Assembly: GCA_003054665.1 (NCBI GenBank)
Contig: QAYY01000011.1
Span: 36,654 to 100,653, forward strand
DNA from: Opitutaceae bacterium EW11
Lineage (GTDB): Bacteria > Verrucomicrobiota > Verrucomicrobiia > Opitutales > Opitutaceae
Reading direction: 5' to 3'
DNA length: 64,000 bases
Position numbers and translations under genes: made by a program. Shown here piece after piece: positions 8,555 to 17,774 of this stretch (the first letter of the stretch is position 1; every line of letters starts with the position of its first letter). The notes beneath the pieces are model-generated. The model was not told the DNA's origin and did not search any database. It saw only the letters and a program-made list of their open reading frames with translations.

Positions 8555-9808
8555 TTAGGAGGTGGGCAAGGGCGGTTGGCAAGCTTGTGAGACACACGCC
8601 GCCAGCCGGCTGCCGTAGCCTTCCCATGTGAACGTTGCAGCTTGCACCATCGCGGCTTCGCCCATCCCGCATACGAGAGCCGGATCAGCCGCAAGCGTAT
8701 CCAGTTTTTGTGCGAGAGTCTCCGACGAACGGATGGGCACGATGAACCCTTCCTTGCCATCCGTAATCAGATCTGGCCCCGCCGTGTTGGGAGTTGTCAC
8801 GATCGGAAGACCCATCGCCATGGCCTCGAGCAGCACGAGTCCGAAGCCTTCGAACAGCGACGGGAAAACGAACACGTCGTGGGCCGCCATCTCTGCGAGA
8901 ACTTGCGCATGTGGGCAGGACGGAATCCACCGGACGCGTTTGAGTTCGGCCTCCAGAGCGGGGCAGGGCTCCAGAGGCAGGGTGCCGATGACGGTCAATT
9001 CCACGCCGCGCCCGAGCTTGCGGCACGCCTCAAACAGGTAGGTCAGGCCCTTTCTCTGACCGAGCGATCCGACAAAGATCGCGCGCAGTGGTCCGTCACG
9101 CCGCCGAGCGTCGCGTTTCGGTGCATCGGCCGGACGCGGCGGTGCGCCGTAGGGGATGACGTGAACAGGCGCCCTGAGGGACGGGGCGCTTGCCAGCGTC
9201 TTCAACGTGAACGAACTCGCCACAAATACGGCATCGGCAAGGGCCAACTCCTCGTCTTTCCGAGCCGTCTTTTCCGGGCTGTCTTCGTTTCCAATCAGGG
9301 TGGATGCCCAGGCGGGCTCACGTTGGGCTTCCTCCACCAGGATGTCGCGGGCGGCGCGCCAATAGCCGATGGGTAAGTCGTAGAGCGCCTTCATCCCGCG
9401 CTGCCGTGCCTCGGCAAACGTAAAAGCGGCGCCATCCTCGTAAGCATAGACGCCGTCGAAGTCAGACCGACGGAGCCGCCGCGCGACCCGCCGATCGAGC
9501 GATCGATACACGGCGTCGACGCTCAAAACGCCGTGCTCGTGGCGAGCGAGGCGACCCAGACCGACGCGGTGTGCGAAAAGCCGCCCGAATTCGCGCCACG
9601 GATACGCGTGAAGGCGATCCTGGAGCTGGGAGGGAAACGCACGCCGACGAAGCTGGCTGGCGGCACCGCCCGGCAGGACGCGGTCCCACATCCCTCCGCG
9701 GTAGTTGATGCACGTCCAGAATTCGCCGAGAAGTGCCGCACGCTCCAGGCCGAGGGCGGCATGGCGCACGTTGGCGTTTCCAGTCGGATGCGAAAAGAGG
9801 AGCTTCAT
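8555..9808 (-). CDS. GT4 family glycosyltransferase
   Basis: A 417-residue GT-B enzyme. The N-terminal half (1-210) is divergent, with YDLPIGYWR near 143-151. The C-terminal half is clear: FVGSLGQRKG (245-254), then FPSLFEGFGLVLLEAMAMGLP with the EX7E glutamates at 320 and 328, and TTPNTAGPDLITDG after it. The ATG at 9808 overlaps the upstream stop as ATGA, indicating coupling with the preceding glycosyltransferase gene. Related enzymes add a sugar to a glycan intermediate in the cytoplasm; specificity is unknown. Confidence 0.86.
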   Translation of the reverse strand: MKLLFSHPTGNANVRHAALGLERAALLGEFWTCINYRGGMWDRVLPGGAASQLRRRAFPSQLQDRLHAYPWREFGRLFAHRVGLGRLARHEHGVLSVDAVYRSLDRRVARRLRRSDFDGVYAYEDGAAFTFAEARQRGMKALYDLPIGYWRAARDILVEEAQREPAWASTLIGNEDSPEKTARKDEELALADAVFVASSFTLKTLASAPSLRAPVHVIPYGAPPRPADAPKRDARRRDGPLRAIFVGSLGQRKGLTYLFEACRKLGRGVELTVIGTLPLEPCPALEAELKRVRWIPSCPHAQVLAEMAAHDVFVFPSLFEGFGLVLLEAMAMGLPIVTTPNTAGPDLITDGKEGFIVPIRSSETLAQKLDTLAADPALVCGMGEAAMVQAATFTWEGYGSRLAACVSQACQPPLPTS

Positions 9809-10977
9809 GCTTCGGCGCTCCGCGCCGGCTCGGCGAGAGCGGGGCCGTCGACCGCCGAAAGCCACCGTTCGATCCCTTGCTGTTCGCTAAAATATTCGTC
9901 TAGAGGCTGGCGGAAGGCCTCGGGGGCCGCTGCGGCGCGGGCCCAGGCCGAGGTCAGGTCGTCGAGGTTGTCCGGGGAGAAACAGCAGAGTTTGGGACCC
10001 AGGACTTCGGGGAGGGATGCCGCGCGCGCGGCGATCACCGGAGTGCCGACGCCCCGAGCCTCGACCGGAGGGTAACCAAATCCTTCGTACATCGATGGGA
10101 AAACGAAGAGTTCCGCTTCGGCATAGATGGCGGGCAGGTATCGGTCCGAAACCGGACCTGTGAAAACCACACGATCGCTCGGAATGCCCAGCCGCCGCGC
10201 GGTATCCACCGGATCGATCGAACGCGTGGCTTTGGCGGCGGAGGGAAGCGTTCCTCCGATCACCAGAGGGAGTGCGTTGTCTGAACGCAGGAGCCGGGCA
10301 TAGGCCGCCAGAAGCCGTTCCACGTTTTTGTAGGCGCGGAAACCGCCGATATAGAACCAGTATCTCGACGGCAGCTTGTAGGTTTGTCGGGCCTCCTGCC
10401 GCAGGTTGGCCGAAGGCGATTGGGTAAAAGTGGCGTCGAGCCATGGATGGCTGACGCGGATCTTTTCACCCGGAATTCCGGCGAGGAACGAAAGTTCGGA
10501 TGCGGACCAAGCGGACACCGTCAGAACCGCGGTGGCGCGTCGAGCAGCCCAACGCATGCACCAATGCCGCCAGAGCCTTCGGGGCGAGAAAGGACGTTGG
10601 GCATCGGCGGGCCGGCGCTCGGCGAGCCCGTCGTGGATCACCACATACGCGCGCCGCGGGTGCCGAAACGCGCAGAAGTCCGTGCATGCCACGAAGGCAT
10701 CGTCAGCGTGGTGCTCGGCCGCGTAACGACCGATACGTTGCTGCCACCAGATCTCGGCGCCGAGTGCGTGGCGGACGGGACACCGCCCCGGGACCCAGAG
10801 GATGCGAGACTCAGGAAGACCCCGAGCCAACGTCTGATGCGACTCGGGCAGCAGCACGGAGTATTCGCGCAATGGAGACCTGCGTTCCAGGGCGTGAAGG
10901 AGACGACGGGTGTAGACACCCATCCCTCCGTCTATCCCGAGGGACAAACCGCTGAACAGGAGCCGTGGGGGGGCCAT
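9805..10977 (-). CDS. GT4 family glycosyltransferase
   Basis: A 390-residue GT4 enzyme. Residues 8-22 hold the glycine-rich N-terminal motif (SGLSLGIDGGMGVYT). The donor-binding domain has YIGGFRAYKNVERLL (209-223), TGPVSDRYLPAIYAEAEL (273-290) and YEGFGYPPVE (297-306) with EX7E glutamates 298 and 306. This layout is that of mannosyl- or rhamnosyltransferase-like members. The gene starts 10 bp after the upstream GT2 gene ends and overlaps the next one by 4 bp. Confidence 0.88.
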   Translation of the reverse strand: MAPPRLLFSGLSLGIDGGMGVYTRRLLHALERRSPLREYSVLLPESHQTLARGLPESRILWVPGRCPVRHALGAEIWWQQRIGRYAAEHHADDAFVACTDFCAFRHPRRAYVVIHDGLAERRPADAQRPFSPRRLWRHWCMRWAARRATAVLTVSAWSASELSFLAGIPGEKIRVSHPWLDATFTQSPSANLRQEARQTYKLPSRYWFYIGGFRAYKNVERLLAAYARLLRSDNALPLVIGGTLPSAAKATRSIDPVDTARRLGIPSDRVVFTGPVSDRYLPAIYAEAELFVFPSMYEGFGYPPVEARGVGTPVIAARAASLPEVLGPKLCCFSPDNLDDLTSAWARAAAAPEAFRQPLDEYFSEQQGIERWLSAVDGPALAEPARSAEA

Positions 10978-10987
10978 GCTGGATGGA

Positions 10988-11941
10988 TCAGGTGGTACGA
11001 AAGAGGGAACGGACAGAACGCCCCGCCATTAGCAGCGGGACTTGGGAGAAACGCACGGTGGCTTGCACGAAAGGCCAAGGGCGACGCTCGCGCATGGCGT
11101 CGCGGATAGATGCGATTCCAAATTTGCCGCGCAGGATCAGCGGATGCCACTCGCGGTGAAACCAGCGTGCTTCTCTCACCAGTTTCTGCTGCGCAGGCGT
11201 CAGGTCGTTGCGAGCCGCCCAGAGCGCCTGGAACGCGTCCATCGCGTTTTGGTTCTTGTCGCTGTACAGGGAGGTGTTGGCTCCGTGCCAACGGTAGAGG
11301 TACAGCGGTCTTTGAATCTGGTGGATTTCCCACTGAAGCCCAATGCGGACGAACATATCGACGTCTTCGCAGGTGAACAGCCGGGTGTTGTACTCTCCGG
11401 CCTGTTCGACTGCGGCGCGTCGGAGCAAGGCAAACGGTCCCACGCCGTAGCCGCAGTAAAAGTTAAAGAACGGCACCGGTCCGTCCCGCAGCACCGGGAT
11501 CGGCATTCCGCCCCGGAGTGCGAAACGGTGCGTCTTCCGCCGACCTTGGCGTGTGCCGTTTCCGTCGATGATGGTCGCGCCGCAGAAAACCACACCAGCT
11601 TTCGGGTGAGCGTCGAGGTAGACGGTCAGGTCGGCGAGCGCTGCCGGTTCGAGCAGATCGTCGGCGTCGAGATTGAAGAGGTACTCGGAATCGGCCGAAA
11701 CACGATGAAGGCTGGCGTTGCGCGTGGCGGAGATGCCCTGGTTGCCCTGCGAATAGACCTCGATCCGCGAATCTGCGGCCGAGTAGCGCCGCGCGATTTC
11801 GGCCGTGTTGTCGGAGCTGCCGTCGTCGATGACGACCATCCGCCAGTGCGTATGCGTTTGAGCCTGGACGCTCTCGATCGCTTGGCCGATGTACCGGGCG
11901 GCGTTGTAGGCCGGAGTAAGGACCGTCACCAGTTTGGGCAT
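10988..11941 (-). CDS. GT2 family glycosyltransferase
   Basis: A 317-residue GT-A inverting glycosyltransferase. The nucleotide-binding start VTVLTPAYNAARYIG leads to IDDGS (38-42). The metal-binding motif is LDADD (91-95), and a CED acceptor-base motif lies near residue 197 (TCEDVDMFVRIG). The C-terminal ~90 residues are amphipathic and may contact the membrane or a partner. It lies between two other glycosyltransferase genes with spacings of 10 and 18 bp, so it is part of the same transcript. Donor and linkage are not predictable. Confidence 0.9.
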   Translation of the reverse strand: MPKLVTVLTPAYNAARYIGQAIESVQAQTHTHWRMVVIDDGSSDNTAEIARRYSAADSRIEVYSQGNQGISATRNASLHRVSADSEYLFNLDADDLLEPAALADLTVYLDAHPKAGVVFCGATIIDGNGTRQGRRKTHRFALRGGMPIPVLRDGPVPFFNFYCGYGVGPFALLRRAAVEQAGEYNTRLFTCEDVDMFVRIGLQWEIHQIQRPLYLYRWHGANTSLYSDKNQNAMDAFQALWAARNDLTPAQQKLVREARWFHREWHPLILRGKFGIASIRDAMRERRPWPFVQATVRFSQVPLLMAGRSVRSLFRTT

Positions 11942-11959
11942 GGGAAGGAGTGGCCGGGC

Positions 11960-12793
11960 TCAGAAGAAAGCTGCGAGCCGGAAACGAACGTATTTCCAGA
12001 ACTTCCGTTGGTTTTTCCAGAAGAGCGGGATGGCCGCCGCTGTCTCATAGGCGACTTCCTTCCCGAACCAGAGCTCCGCGGCCTGGCGCACTGCGGGATT
12101 GCGTGCCTCCCGGATGATCTGCTGCAGGACACGTCGGTGGCTGTAGATATGCGCCGTCTCGAACGTTCTGCGCGTGCCGCGGAGAAAATAACATTGTTTG
12201 GGAACGTCGATGCGTGCCAGACGGCCGCCGACATTCATCGCGGTGAATACCAGATGGAGATCTTCGCCCCCATCGAAACGCCCATCGTATCCCCGGAGAC
12301 TGAGAAAGAAAACGCGCCGCCACAGCACGGCCGAAGGCGCGACATTGATCGGCGCGAAGTCTGGGAGCAGGTCGTCCCAAGTAGAACCCCGATCGATTGG
12401 AGCCGTGGCCGCATCGGCAAAAGCGGTTTCCTGTGAATTGGCCAGCCGCACGGGGGCGGCGATGAGGTCTGCGTCCAGGCCGGCAATCAGACGGATGTCG
12501 AAGGGCAAGGGGTGATCGTCACCGTCGATAAAGTCCAGCCACAGGCCCGACGCTTTTTCCGCGGCGAGATTTCGAGCGCGGGACCGCCCCAGATTGGCGA
12601 TCGGTGTGATCACCCGCACGCCACGTTGGTCGAGAAGCTCGGCGAGCGCCGGCGGTGGCGGGTCGTTCGGGTCATCGTTGACGACGAACCACTCCGTGCC
12701 GGGAGAAAAGAGTTCTCCGCAGCCGGCCCACTTTTCCACGAACGACCATTGACGATAGCACGTGGCGATTCTGCTCAGGACGACATCGGGCAT
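11960..12793 (-). CDS. Divergent GT2-like glycosyltransferase
   Basis: A 277-residue protein with the GT-A layout but a shortened first strand region. VVNDDP (37-42) stands where DDGS normally is. NLGRSRARNLAAEKASG (67-83) matches the conserved N-x-G-x-x-x-A-R-N segment. DFIDGDD (87-93) is the metal-binding motif, and GGEDLHL near 181 is the acceptor-side ED motif. It therefore looks like an active family 2 enzyme whose N-terminus has diverged. The C-terminus is rich in aromatic and basic residues (FWKNQRKFWKYVRFR), suggesting membrane association. Confidence 0.75.
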   Translation of the reverse strand: MPDVVLSRIATCYRQWSFVEKWAGCGELFSPGTEWFVVNDDPNDPPPPALAELLDQRGVRVITPIANLGRSRARNLAAEKASGLWLDFIDGDDHPLPFDIRLIAGLDADLIAAPVRLANSQETAFADAATAPIDRGSTWDDLLPDFAPINVAPSAVLWRRVFFLSLRGYDGRFDGGEDLHLVFTAMNVGGRLARIDVPKQCYFLRGTRRTFETAHIYSHRRVLQQIIREARNPAVRQAAELWFGKEVAYETAAAIPLFWKNQRKFWKYVRFRLAAFF

Positions 12794-12862
12794 GGTTAAA
12801 CCCTGACCGGCTGGTGCGGTGCTGAACGGGCGAGCGCTTCGTGCCGAGAGAAGCTACTAGAG

Positions 12863-14020
12863 TCAATCCTTGGCTGGCGCGCCCGATTCGAGGAATTCGA
12901 ACCACCGTTTCGCAACCACTTCGGGAGCAAAAAGTTCATCGTACACGGCCCGCTGAGCTTTCCGGGATGTCTTTCCATTCCAAATACGCTCAACGAGTGC
13001 GAGCGTGTCGGCGAGGACCGATTCGAGGTTGGTGGGCTCTTGCACCAGCACGCAGTTGTCGGTGCTGACGGCGAGTTCGCGCGTGCCTCCACGGTCGCTC
13101 GCGATCCACGGGAGGCCGGCGGACATCGACTCAATGAGGCTCAGCGGCATGCCTTCGTTGTGCTTCGAGTACAGCGCCACGGCATCCAGCTCGCGCAGGA
13201 TTTCTCCGTAGCGGACGAGATCCCGATAGGGACCGTGGTACCGGATTTGCGGATAGGCCCGGAAATAGGATTCCGGAAAATCCGGGCTGGCGCCGTAGAG
13301 GTGCCAGATCACGCTGCGCAATTCAGGCCGCAAGCTCAGGGCGCAGAGCGTGTCGATGCCCTTTGTTGCGATCAGGCGTCCCACAAATCCGAAAGCGAGC
13401 GGCTGCCCAGGGGTGTACTGACCGTCCTTGACCTCATCGACGGTGACAGGGCATGCGGTGAAGTAGGGGAGGAACCGAACATCATTCCGGCCGATGGCCG
13501 CCTCGATGTTCAGTTTGGTCGCGTTACTGCAGGCGACCAACTCCGGGGCATGGGCGAGCACTCGGCGAAACGCCGGGGACCAACTCGTCTGTTCCGCGGC
13601 GTCGGCCGCCGTGTGGTGGTGATGGATGATCCGCGTCTTCCGGCCCGCGGCACGCCAGACCAGGCTCGAAAGGCCGCTCTGACCATTGGTGTAGACGATG
13701 TCCCACGTCTTGGCGCGGGCGAAGAGCGTTTCCTTGCCGAGCCAAAAGAGCTTCTTGCTCGCGCTGGCCGCCTCGCGCGCGAGGGGCAGTTCGCGGAAAT
13801 CGATTCCGTAGTCGATCAACCTCTGCCGCGACGTCTCATTGAGCGAATTACTCGTCGTCAGAAAGCGGACGTGATGACCGCGTTTGGCAGCCTCTTCCGC
13901 GAGCACGCAAACATGGCGTTCGATTCCGCCGTAGGCGGCCATTTGCGGGACGTAAAACAGAAGGTTCACAGCGGTCGGATGTCGGAGTCGGGCAGAAAAG
14001 AAGCATCGTGGCGCAGACAT
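12863..14020 (-). CDS. GT4 family glycosyltransferase
   Basis: A 385-residue GT4 enzyme. MAAYGGIERHVCVLAEEAAKRGH (27-49 region) is the classic N-terminal glycine motif and helix. FGFVGRLIATKGIDT (210-224) opens the donor-binding domain, and NEGMPLSLIESMSAGLP holds the EX7E glutamates 289 and 297. I use the ATG at 14020, preceded by AGGCGAG. A GTG at 13969 (starting VNLLFYVPQ) is an equally reasonable start and would shorten the protein by 17 residues. The gene lies 97 bp after the GT61 gene. Confidence 0.86.
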   Translation of the reverse strand: MSAPRCFFSARLRHPTAVNLLFYVPQMAAYGGIERHVCVLAEEAAKRGHHVRFLTTSNSLNETSRQRLIDYGIDFRELPLAREAASASKKLFWLGKETLFARAKTWDIVYTNGQSGLSSLVWRAAGRKTRIIHHHHTAADAAEQTSWSPAFRRVLAHAPELVACSNATKLNIEAAIGRNDVRFLPYFTACPVTVDEVKDGQYTPGQPLAFGFVGRLIATKGIDTLCALSLRPELRSVIWHLYGASPDFPESYFRAYPQIRYHGPYRDLVRYGEILRELDAVALYSKHNEGMPLSLIESMSAGLPWIASDRGGTRELAVSTDNCVLVQEPTNLESVLADTLALVERIWNGKTSRKAQRAVYDELFAPEVVAKRWFEFLESGAPAKD

Positions 14021-14117
14021 GTGCTCGCCTGCAAGCCGCGGAATCGACCGGCGGCGATGCAATAACCGCTCGCTGTTTTCTCCTGCCGCCAACGCTCCCG
14101 CACCGGAGCTTCCGCCT

Positions 14118-15443
14118 TCAACCGAAAAACGGCCGTTGTGCCGCCTGCTCCCGCACTGCTTCCGCAATCGCGACCTCGAGTTGTTCCGGCACCAAGTCGA
14201 TATCCTGCCGGAGATCCCGGGGCAGTGAACCCGGGGCCGGGCGATTGCCTCGCCCGATGAGCACGGTGTACGAAAGGCCCAGGTTCGCTCCGATCATCCA
14301 GTTGTAGGGCACCACCCAGCCGGGAGCGAAAAACTCGATGACCCGGCAATCGAGATGCGCGAAAAGGACATTGGCCAACGCGGATCCGTTCGGCCCCGCC
14401 ACGATTGCAGCTTCGGAGAACAGTCGCGCGCCTTCCTCGACGGTCAGCTTCGACATCGTCACCTCCTCGAAGCCATAGCGGTCGAGGATCGGACGGATGT
14501 CCGGCTTGTTGATCACTCTCCGGTACGCAGCGTCGGAGCGCCCGACGTACAAGCGCCGCCAAGCCGCGCCAGGGGCAGGTTCTTCCGGGAGAAACAGCTG
14601 GCGAACAAACCGTGTGTCGTCCGCATTGACGCGCATGTCTTCCATGTGGAGCGCGGGCACAATCAGGGTCTCGGCTTCCAGGTGCTGATTGTCGCCGACC
14701 AGAACGATTTTTCGTTCATCGAGACCCGCGCGCCGGAGTGTCTCCTTCTGAAACGGAAGTCCGCGGCATTTGATAAGCACGCGGTCGAATTCAGAAAGCG
14801 AATACCCGGCGCGCTGCAACATGCCTATTCTCGGGAGCAGATCCATCATCCAGTGGTGATAGTTTCCCGCTGCTTCGGGAGTGATGAGCGAAAGCGTGCG
14901 ACCAGGGAGCCATTCCGGCTTCGGCAGCCGGGTGCGGGCGAACGCGCTGTGCAGACGCGGTCCCCAGACGTCCTTCGAAAGAGACGGAATCAAGCGGCCT
15001 TCTCGGGTGAAAACCGAGCCCCCGTAGAACGTCCAGAGACGTCCGCGGTGCAGCTCCGCCACGAAGGTCGCATGGGTGCGTCCGCGTTGCTCCCGGACGA
15101 ACAGATCGTGCGTTTCAGCCTCCCCGGGCATGAAAGGAAGGGCCCGCACGAAGGTGTCTTCGGGGCTGACCACGCGAATGCGCACTCCTTCACCGGGAGA
15201 GCTGCGCACGGGATGGACGTCGTTGCGCGGGAGGTGTAGGGAATCCCTAACTACAGGAAGCGCGCGCAACGTGGAGGCCGCGTGAACTCGCGCTATCCGC
15301 AGCGCCTTCTGCGCTTTTTTGGCCAGACGGATGGACTGCGGTTTGAGATACTTCCACGACGATTTCGCGGCCGGTCGTGAGGGTCGCAAGGAAGCGGCGG
15401 ACGCCGGCGCTGCAGATCCGCTGAGGGCCGAGGAAAGATTCAT
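14118..15443 (-). CDS. GT61 family glycosyltransferase (DUF563)
   Basis: A 441-residue protein. The family signature is seen as EAAGNYHHWMMDLLPRIGML (190-209), a YVGRSDAAYRRVIN segment, and near the end the conserved VAGPNGSALANVLFA with EFFAP. GT61 enzymes are best known as plant and animal xylosyl-, arabinosyl- or GlcNAc-transferases, and bacterial members occur in polysaccharide loci. The first ~75 residues are Ala/Ser/Arg/Lys-rich with no family match. The ATG at 15443 is chosen over a frame opening at 15587 whose extra residues are low-complexity. A 195-bp gap precedes it, so it may have a promoter of its own. Confidence 0.83.
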   Translation of the reverse strand: MNLSSALSGSAAPASAASLRPSRPAAKSSWKYLKPQSIRLAKKAQKALRIARVHAASTLRALPVVRDSLHLPRNDVHPVRSSPGEGVRIRVVSPEDTFVRALPFMPGEAETHDLFVREQRGRTHATFVAELHRGRLWTFYGGSVFTREGRLIPSLSKDVWGPRLHSAFARTRLPKPEWLPGRTLSLITPEAAGNYHHWMMDLLPRIGMLQRAGYSLSEFDRVLIKCRGLPFQKETLRRAGLDERKIVLVGDNQHLEAETLIVPALHMEDMRVNADDTRFVRQLFLPEEPAPGAAWRRLYVGRSDAAYRRVINKPDIRPILDRYGFEEVTMSKLTVEEGARLFSEAAIVAGPNGSALANVLFAHLDCRVIEFFAPGWVVPYNWMIGANLGLSYTVLIGRGNRPAPGSLPRDLRQDIDLVPEQLEVAIAEAVREQAAQRPFFG

Positions 15444-15638
15444 GGTTGCACACGAGTGCGCCTCCCCGACTCGCAGTCGCACCGGCGGTTCCCATCCGGC
15501 TGCAAGTGCACAAGTGCTCCAGCGAGCGGCTCTTCTGGATAGCGAAGCCGGTGTAGTGGTGCCCCGGTTACAGGCGCCGATGCACATTGCACCGCGCGTG
15601 CAGCCGATTTGCCGGAGGGGTGACCCTCAGTCTTCGCG

Positions 15639-16787
15639 TCAGGCGTTGTACTGCAGACTGGCTGCGCTCGACACCAGGCTCTCGATGAAGGCGTAGGCGA
15701 TCCCCGGCAGACGCGCCGAGGGTGTGCTCTTCCGCGCCAGCCGACCGGCCATGAGTTCAGGTGGCATTTCGGAGAGTTTGAAAACGAGCTTGTCGATCGA
15801 CGGGACCTCGATTGGCCGCGTCCGCAGTTCCCAGTCGTCACGCGGTACCACGACCGGCAGTCCATGGTCGATCATCGCGGCCACTGCGCCACTTTTCCCG
15901 ATGAGCGCCCATGGGTGCGTTGCGATTCCGAAATCGAGCGTCTGCAAAAGCCGCGACACCTCAGCAGGGGTCTTTTCTCCGACAACCGTCGCCTGGAGAT
16001 CCTCGCCATACTCCTCGTTCAACGCGGCGAACATCTGCTCTCCGTACGTGCCCATCCGTCCGATACCCAACATCCGCAGCCGGCGGCCGGAAGCTTTGGC
16101 GCCTTCCAGAAGCACGTCGAAGCAGGGTACGGGCGGAAACTGGGGGTGTACGGTGCCGAAGATTCCGCCAATCCATTCGCCGGGTCTCGGGACCTGCGGA
16201 ACGATCTCCGTAATGGAGATGTTGCCGAAGAGCGGTAGCACCTGTGAATGGCATCCTTCTCGAGCCAGCACGGCTTCGTATGTGGCGTTGCTGGTGTGGG
16301 TGACGGTCGGATTTAGCGCCCGGAGAAAATGCATCAAACGCCGTTTCTGGAGCGCACCCCAAGCGATGTTTTTCAGAGGCTCTCCGCGCGAAAGGCCAAT
16401 CCAGAGCTCGTGAAGCATCACATGGACGCTGCGATCACGCCCCAGGCGGCCGAAACCGGCGAGCTCAGGCGGGATGAGTCCCTTGGGATGAAATCCGTAC
16501 GGCACGATGTTCCAGCTAAGCCAGTCGGGATTGAAGGCGTGCACCAACGACTGCACGGCTGCGAACCGTTCGTCCCAACGTTCGCTCGGGCTCAGCCGCA
16601 TGCAGCGCAGGTCGACGGATCGGCCTCGCTGTTGCTCGATTCCTCCTCGAGCAATGTGTTCGTCGTTCACCGCGACGAGCTGGCAGTCATGTCCGTTCTC
16701 CACGCATGCTTCCGCCAGCAGGCGCACGTAATCCCCGACGCCGTCGCGACCGGGCTCGAGCGAGGTGCAGAGGAACAGCAGTTTCAT
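15639..16787 (-). CDS. Probable GT-B (GT4-like) glycosyltransferase
   Basis: A 382-residue protein starting MKLLFLCTSLEPGRDGVGDYVR, with the glycine motif at 13-19 of GT-B enzymes. A central EWIGGIFGTVHPQFP and a C-terminal FGIATHPWALIGKSGAVAAMIDHGLPVVVP stand where GT4 enzymes carry the nucleotide-sugar site, but the classical EX7E motif is absent. It is likely a divergent, possibly metal-independent glycosyltransferase. A 54-bp gap lies between it and the upstream gene, and a CGCTATAGG element (16811-16819) is found about 24 bp before the ATG. Confidence 0.65.
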   Translation of the reverse strand: MKLLFLCTSLEPGRDGVGDYVRLLAEACVENGHDCQLVAVNDEHIARGGIEQQRGRSVDLRCMRLSPSERWDERFAAVQSLVHAFNPDWLSWNIVPYGFHPKGLIPPELAGFGRLGRDRSVHVMLHELWIGLSRGEPLKNIAWGALQKRRLMHFLRALNPTVTHTSNATYEAVLAREGCHSQVLPLFGNISITEIVPQVPRPGEWIGGIFGTVHPQFPPVPCFDVLLEGAKASGRRLRMLGIGRMGTYGEQMFAALNEEYGEDLQATVVGEKTPAEVSRLLQTLDFGIATHPWALIGKSGAVAAMIDHGLPVVVPRDDWELRTRPIEVPSIDKLVFKLSEMPPELMAGRLARKSTPSARLPGIAYAFIESLVSSAASLQYNA

Positions 16788-16841
16788 GGAGCGGCCTCAG
16801 ACATGGAATCGCCTATAGCGTTCGCGACAACCCAGGTCGCG

Positions 16842-17774
16842 TCAGGCCCTTCGATAGAAGCGGCCGATCAGGGCTGCCATCTGGAGTGACGATACCAAAC
16901 GCCGCTTCTCCGCTGGCGTGAATACCTGGATGGGCGAACTGACGTGTTCGATGAATGCCTTGCAGGCTGTGGACGGTGGGTAGCCTCGCAGCGCGTCGCG
17001 AACAAAGCCGCCGCGCCACGGCTTACGCGACCCGATGGCGTGCGAAAGAATGTGACCACCGTGGGCGAAATCCATCGCCTCGGGCCCGGTGCCGTTCACG
17101 ACCGTCGATGACGCCATCAACGCGATGTTCAGTGCGTCCTGATCCGGCGTGTGGAAGAGCGACGTTGCATGCCCTTCTTTGAGATTAGCCAGGGTGCCTA
17201 GACTTGCGCCGACCCGCTCGATCATCCGGGCCCAGAGGGTGAGAAAATCGCGGGAAGCGTGCGGCACGCCGACGAATCCGGCCGAGTAGTAGCGGTCCAG
17301 TTCCGAGCTGACGAGCGGCACCCGCTGCTCGGCCAACCAGTCGCGCCAGGCCAGCCGCATCGGGTGACGCGGCGGCAGGTAGTTGTTCACGTCTTCACAG
17401 AGCGCGATTCCTCCGGTGGCCCATCGCTGAAGCATGTCCCAGGGGCACTTCACCACAATGTCGGGATCGAGATAGAAAAACGTGTCTGCATCGCCAGCAG
17501 GCCCGTTCCACATCTCGAGCATGAACGTCGGCTTGTAGTTCGTGAAATGAACCTTTGCCGCCGTCGGCACGAACCAGATTTCAAAACCGCCGCCCAGATC
17601 CTGGACGGTGATACTGCCGCTCTCGACGCGCGACGCCCTCGCCCAGGGCGGAAGCTCACCTCGATATCCGCAGATGAAGCGCCCGCGGAAGCCCGAGGCA
17701 TGGAGAGAATTGATCAGCGCGGCTGCGCCGAGATGGTAGTGGCCTTCGAAGAGAGTACAGATCGCCGAGGTCAT
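16842..17774 (-). CDS. GT-A fold nucleotide-sugar transferase of unassigned family
   Basis: A 310-residue protein. The N-terminus (SAICTLFEGHYHLGAAALINSL) and the segment DADTFFYLDPDIVVKCPW with a DPD motif (103-105) match GT8-like and related GT-A transferases, in which the DxD binds Mn2+ and UDP-sugar. A late HGGH (in MDFAHGGHIL) may complete metal binding. The ATG at 17774 overlaps the stop of the upstream GT2 gene as ATGA; the long extension upstream of it reads through that gene. I could not assign it to a named family with certainty. Confidence 0.7.
   Translation of the reverse strand: MTSAICTLFEGHYHLGAAALINSLHASGFRGRFICGYRGELPPWARASRVESGSITVQDLGGGFEIWFVPTAAKVHFTNYKPTFMLEMWNGPAGDADTFFYLDPDIVVKCPWDMLQRWATGGIALCEDVNNYLPPRHPMRLAWRDWLAEQRVPLVSSELDRYYSAGFVGVPHASRDFLTLWARMIERVGASLGTLANLKEGHATSLFHTPDQDALNIALMASSTVVNGTGPEAMDFAHGGHILSHAIGSRKPWRGGFVRDALRGYPPSTACKAFIEHVSSPIQVFTPAEKRRLVSSLQMAALIGRFYRRA

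Noticed and set aside
12797-12804. AAACCCTG near the start of the GT2-like gene as another copy of the GC-rich motif
   Set aside because: Only the CAGGGTTT part matches, the C-run is missing, and it lies directly at the start codon.
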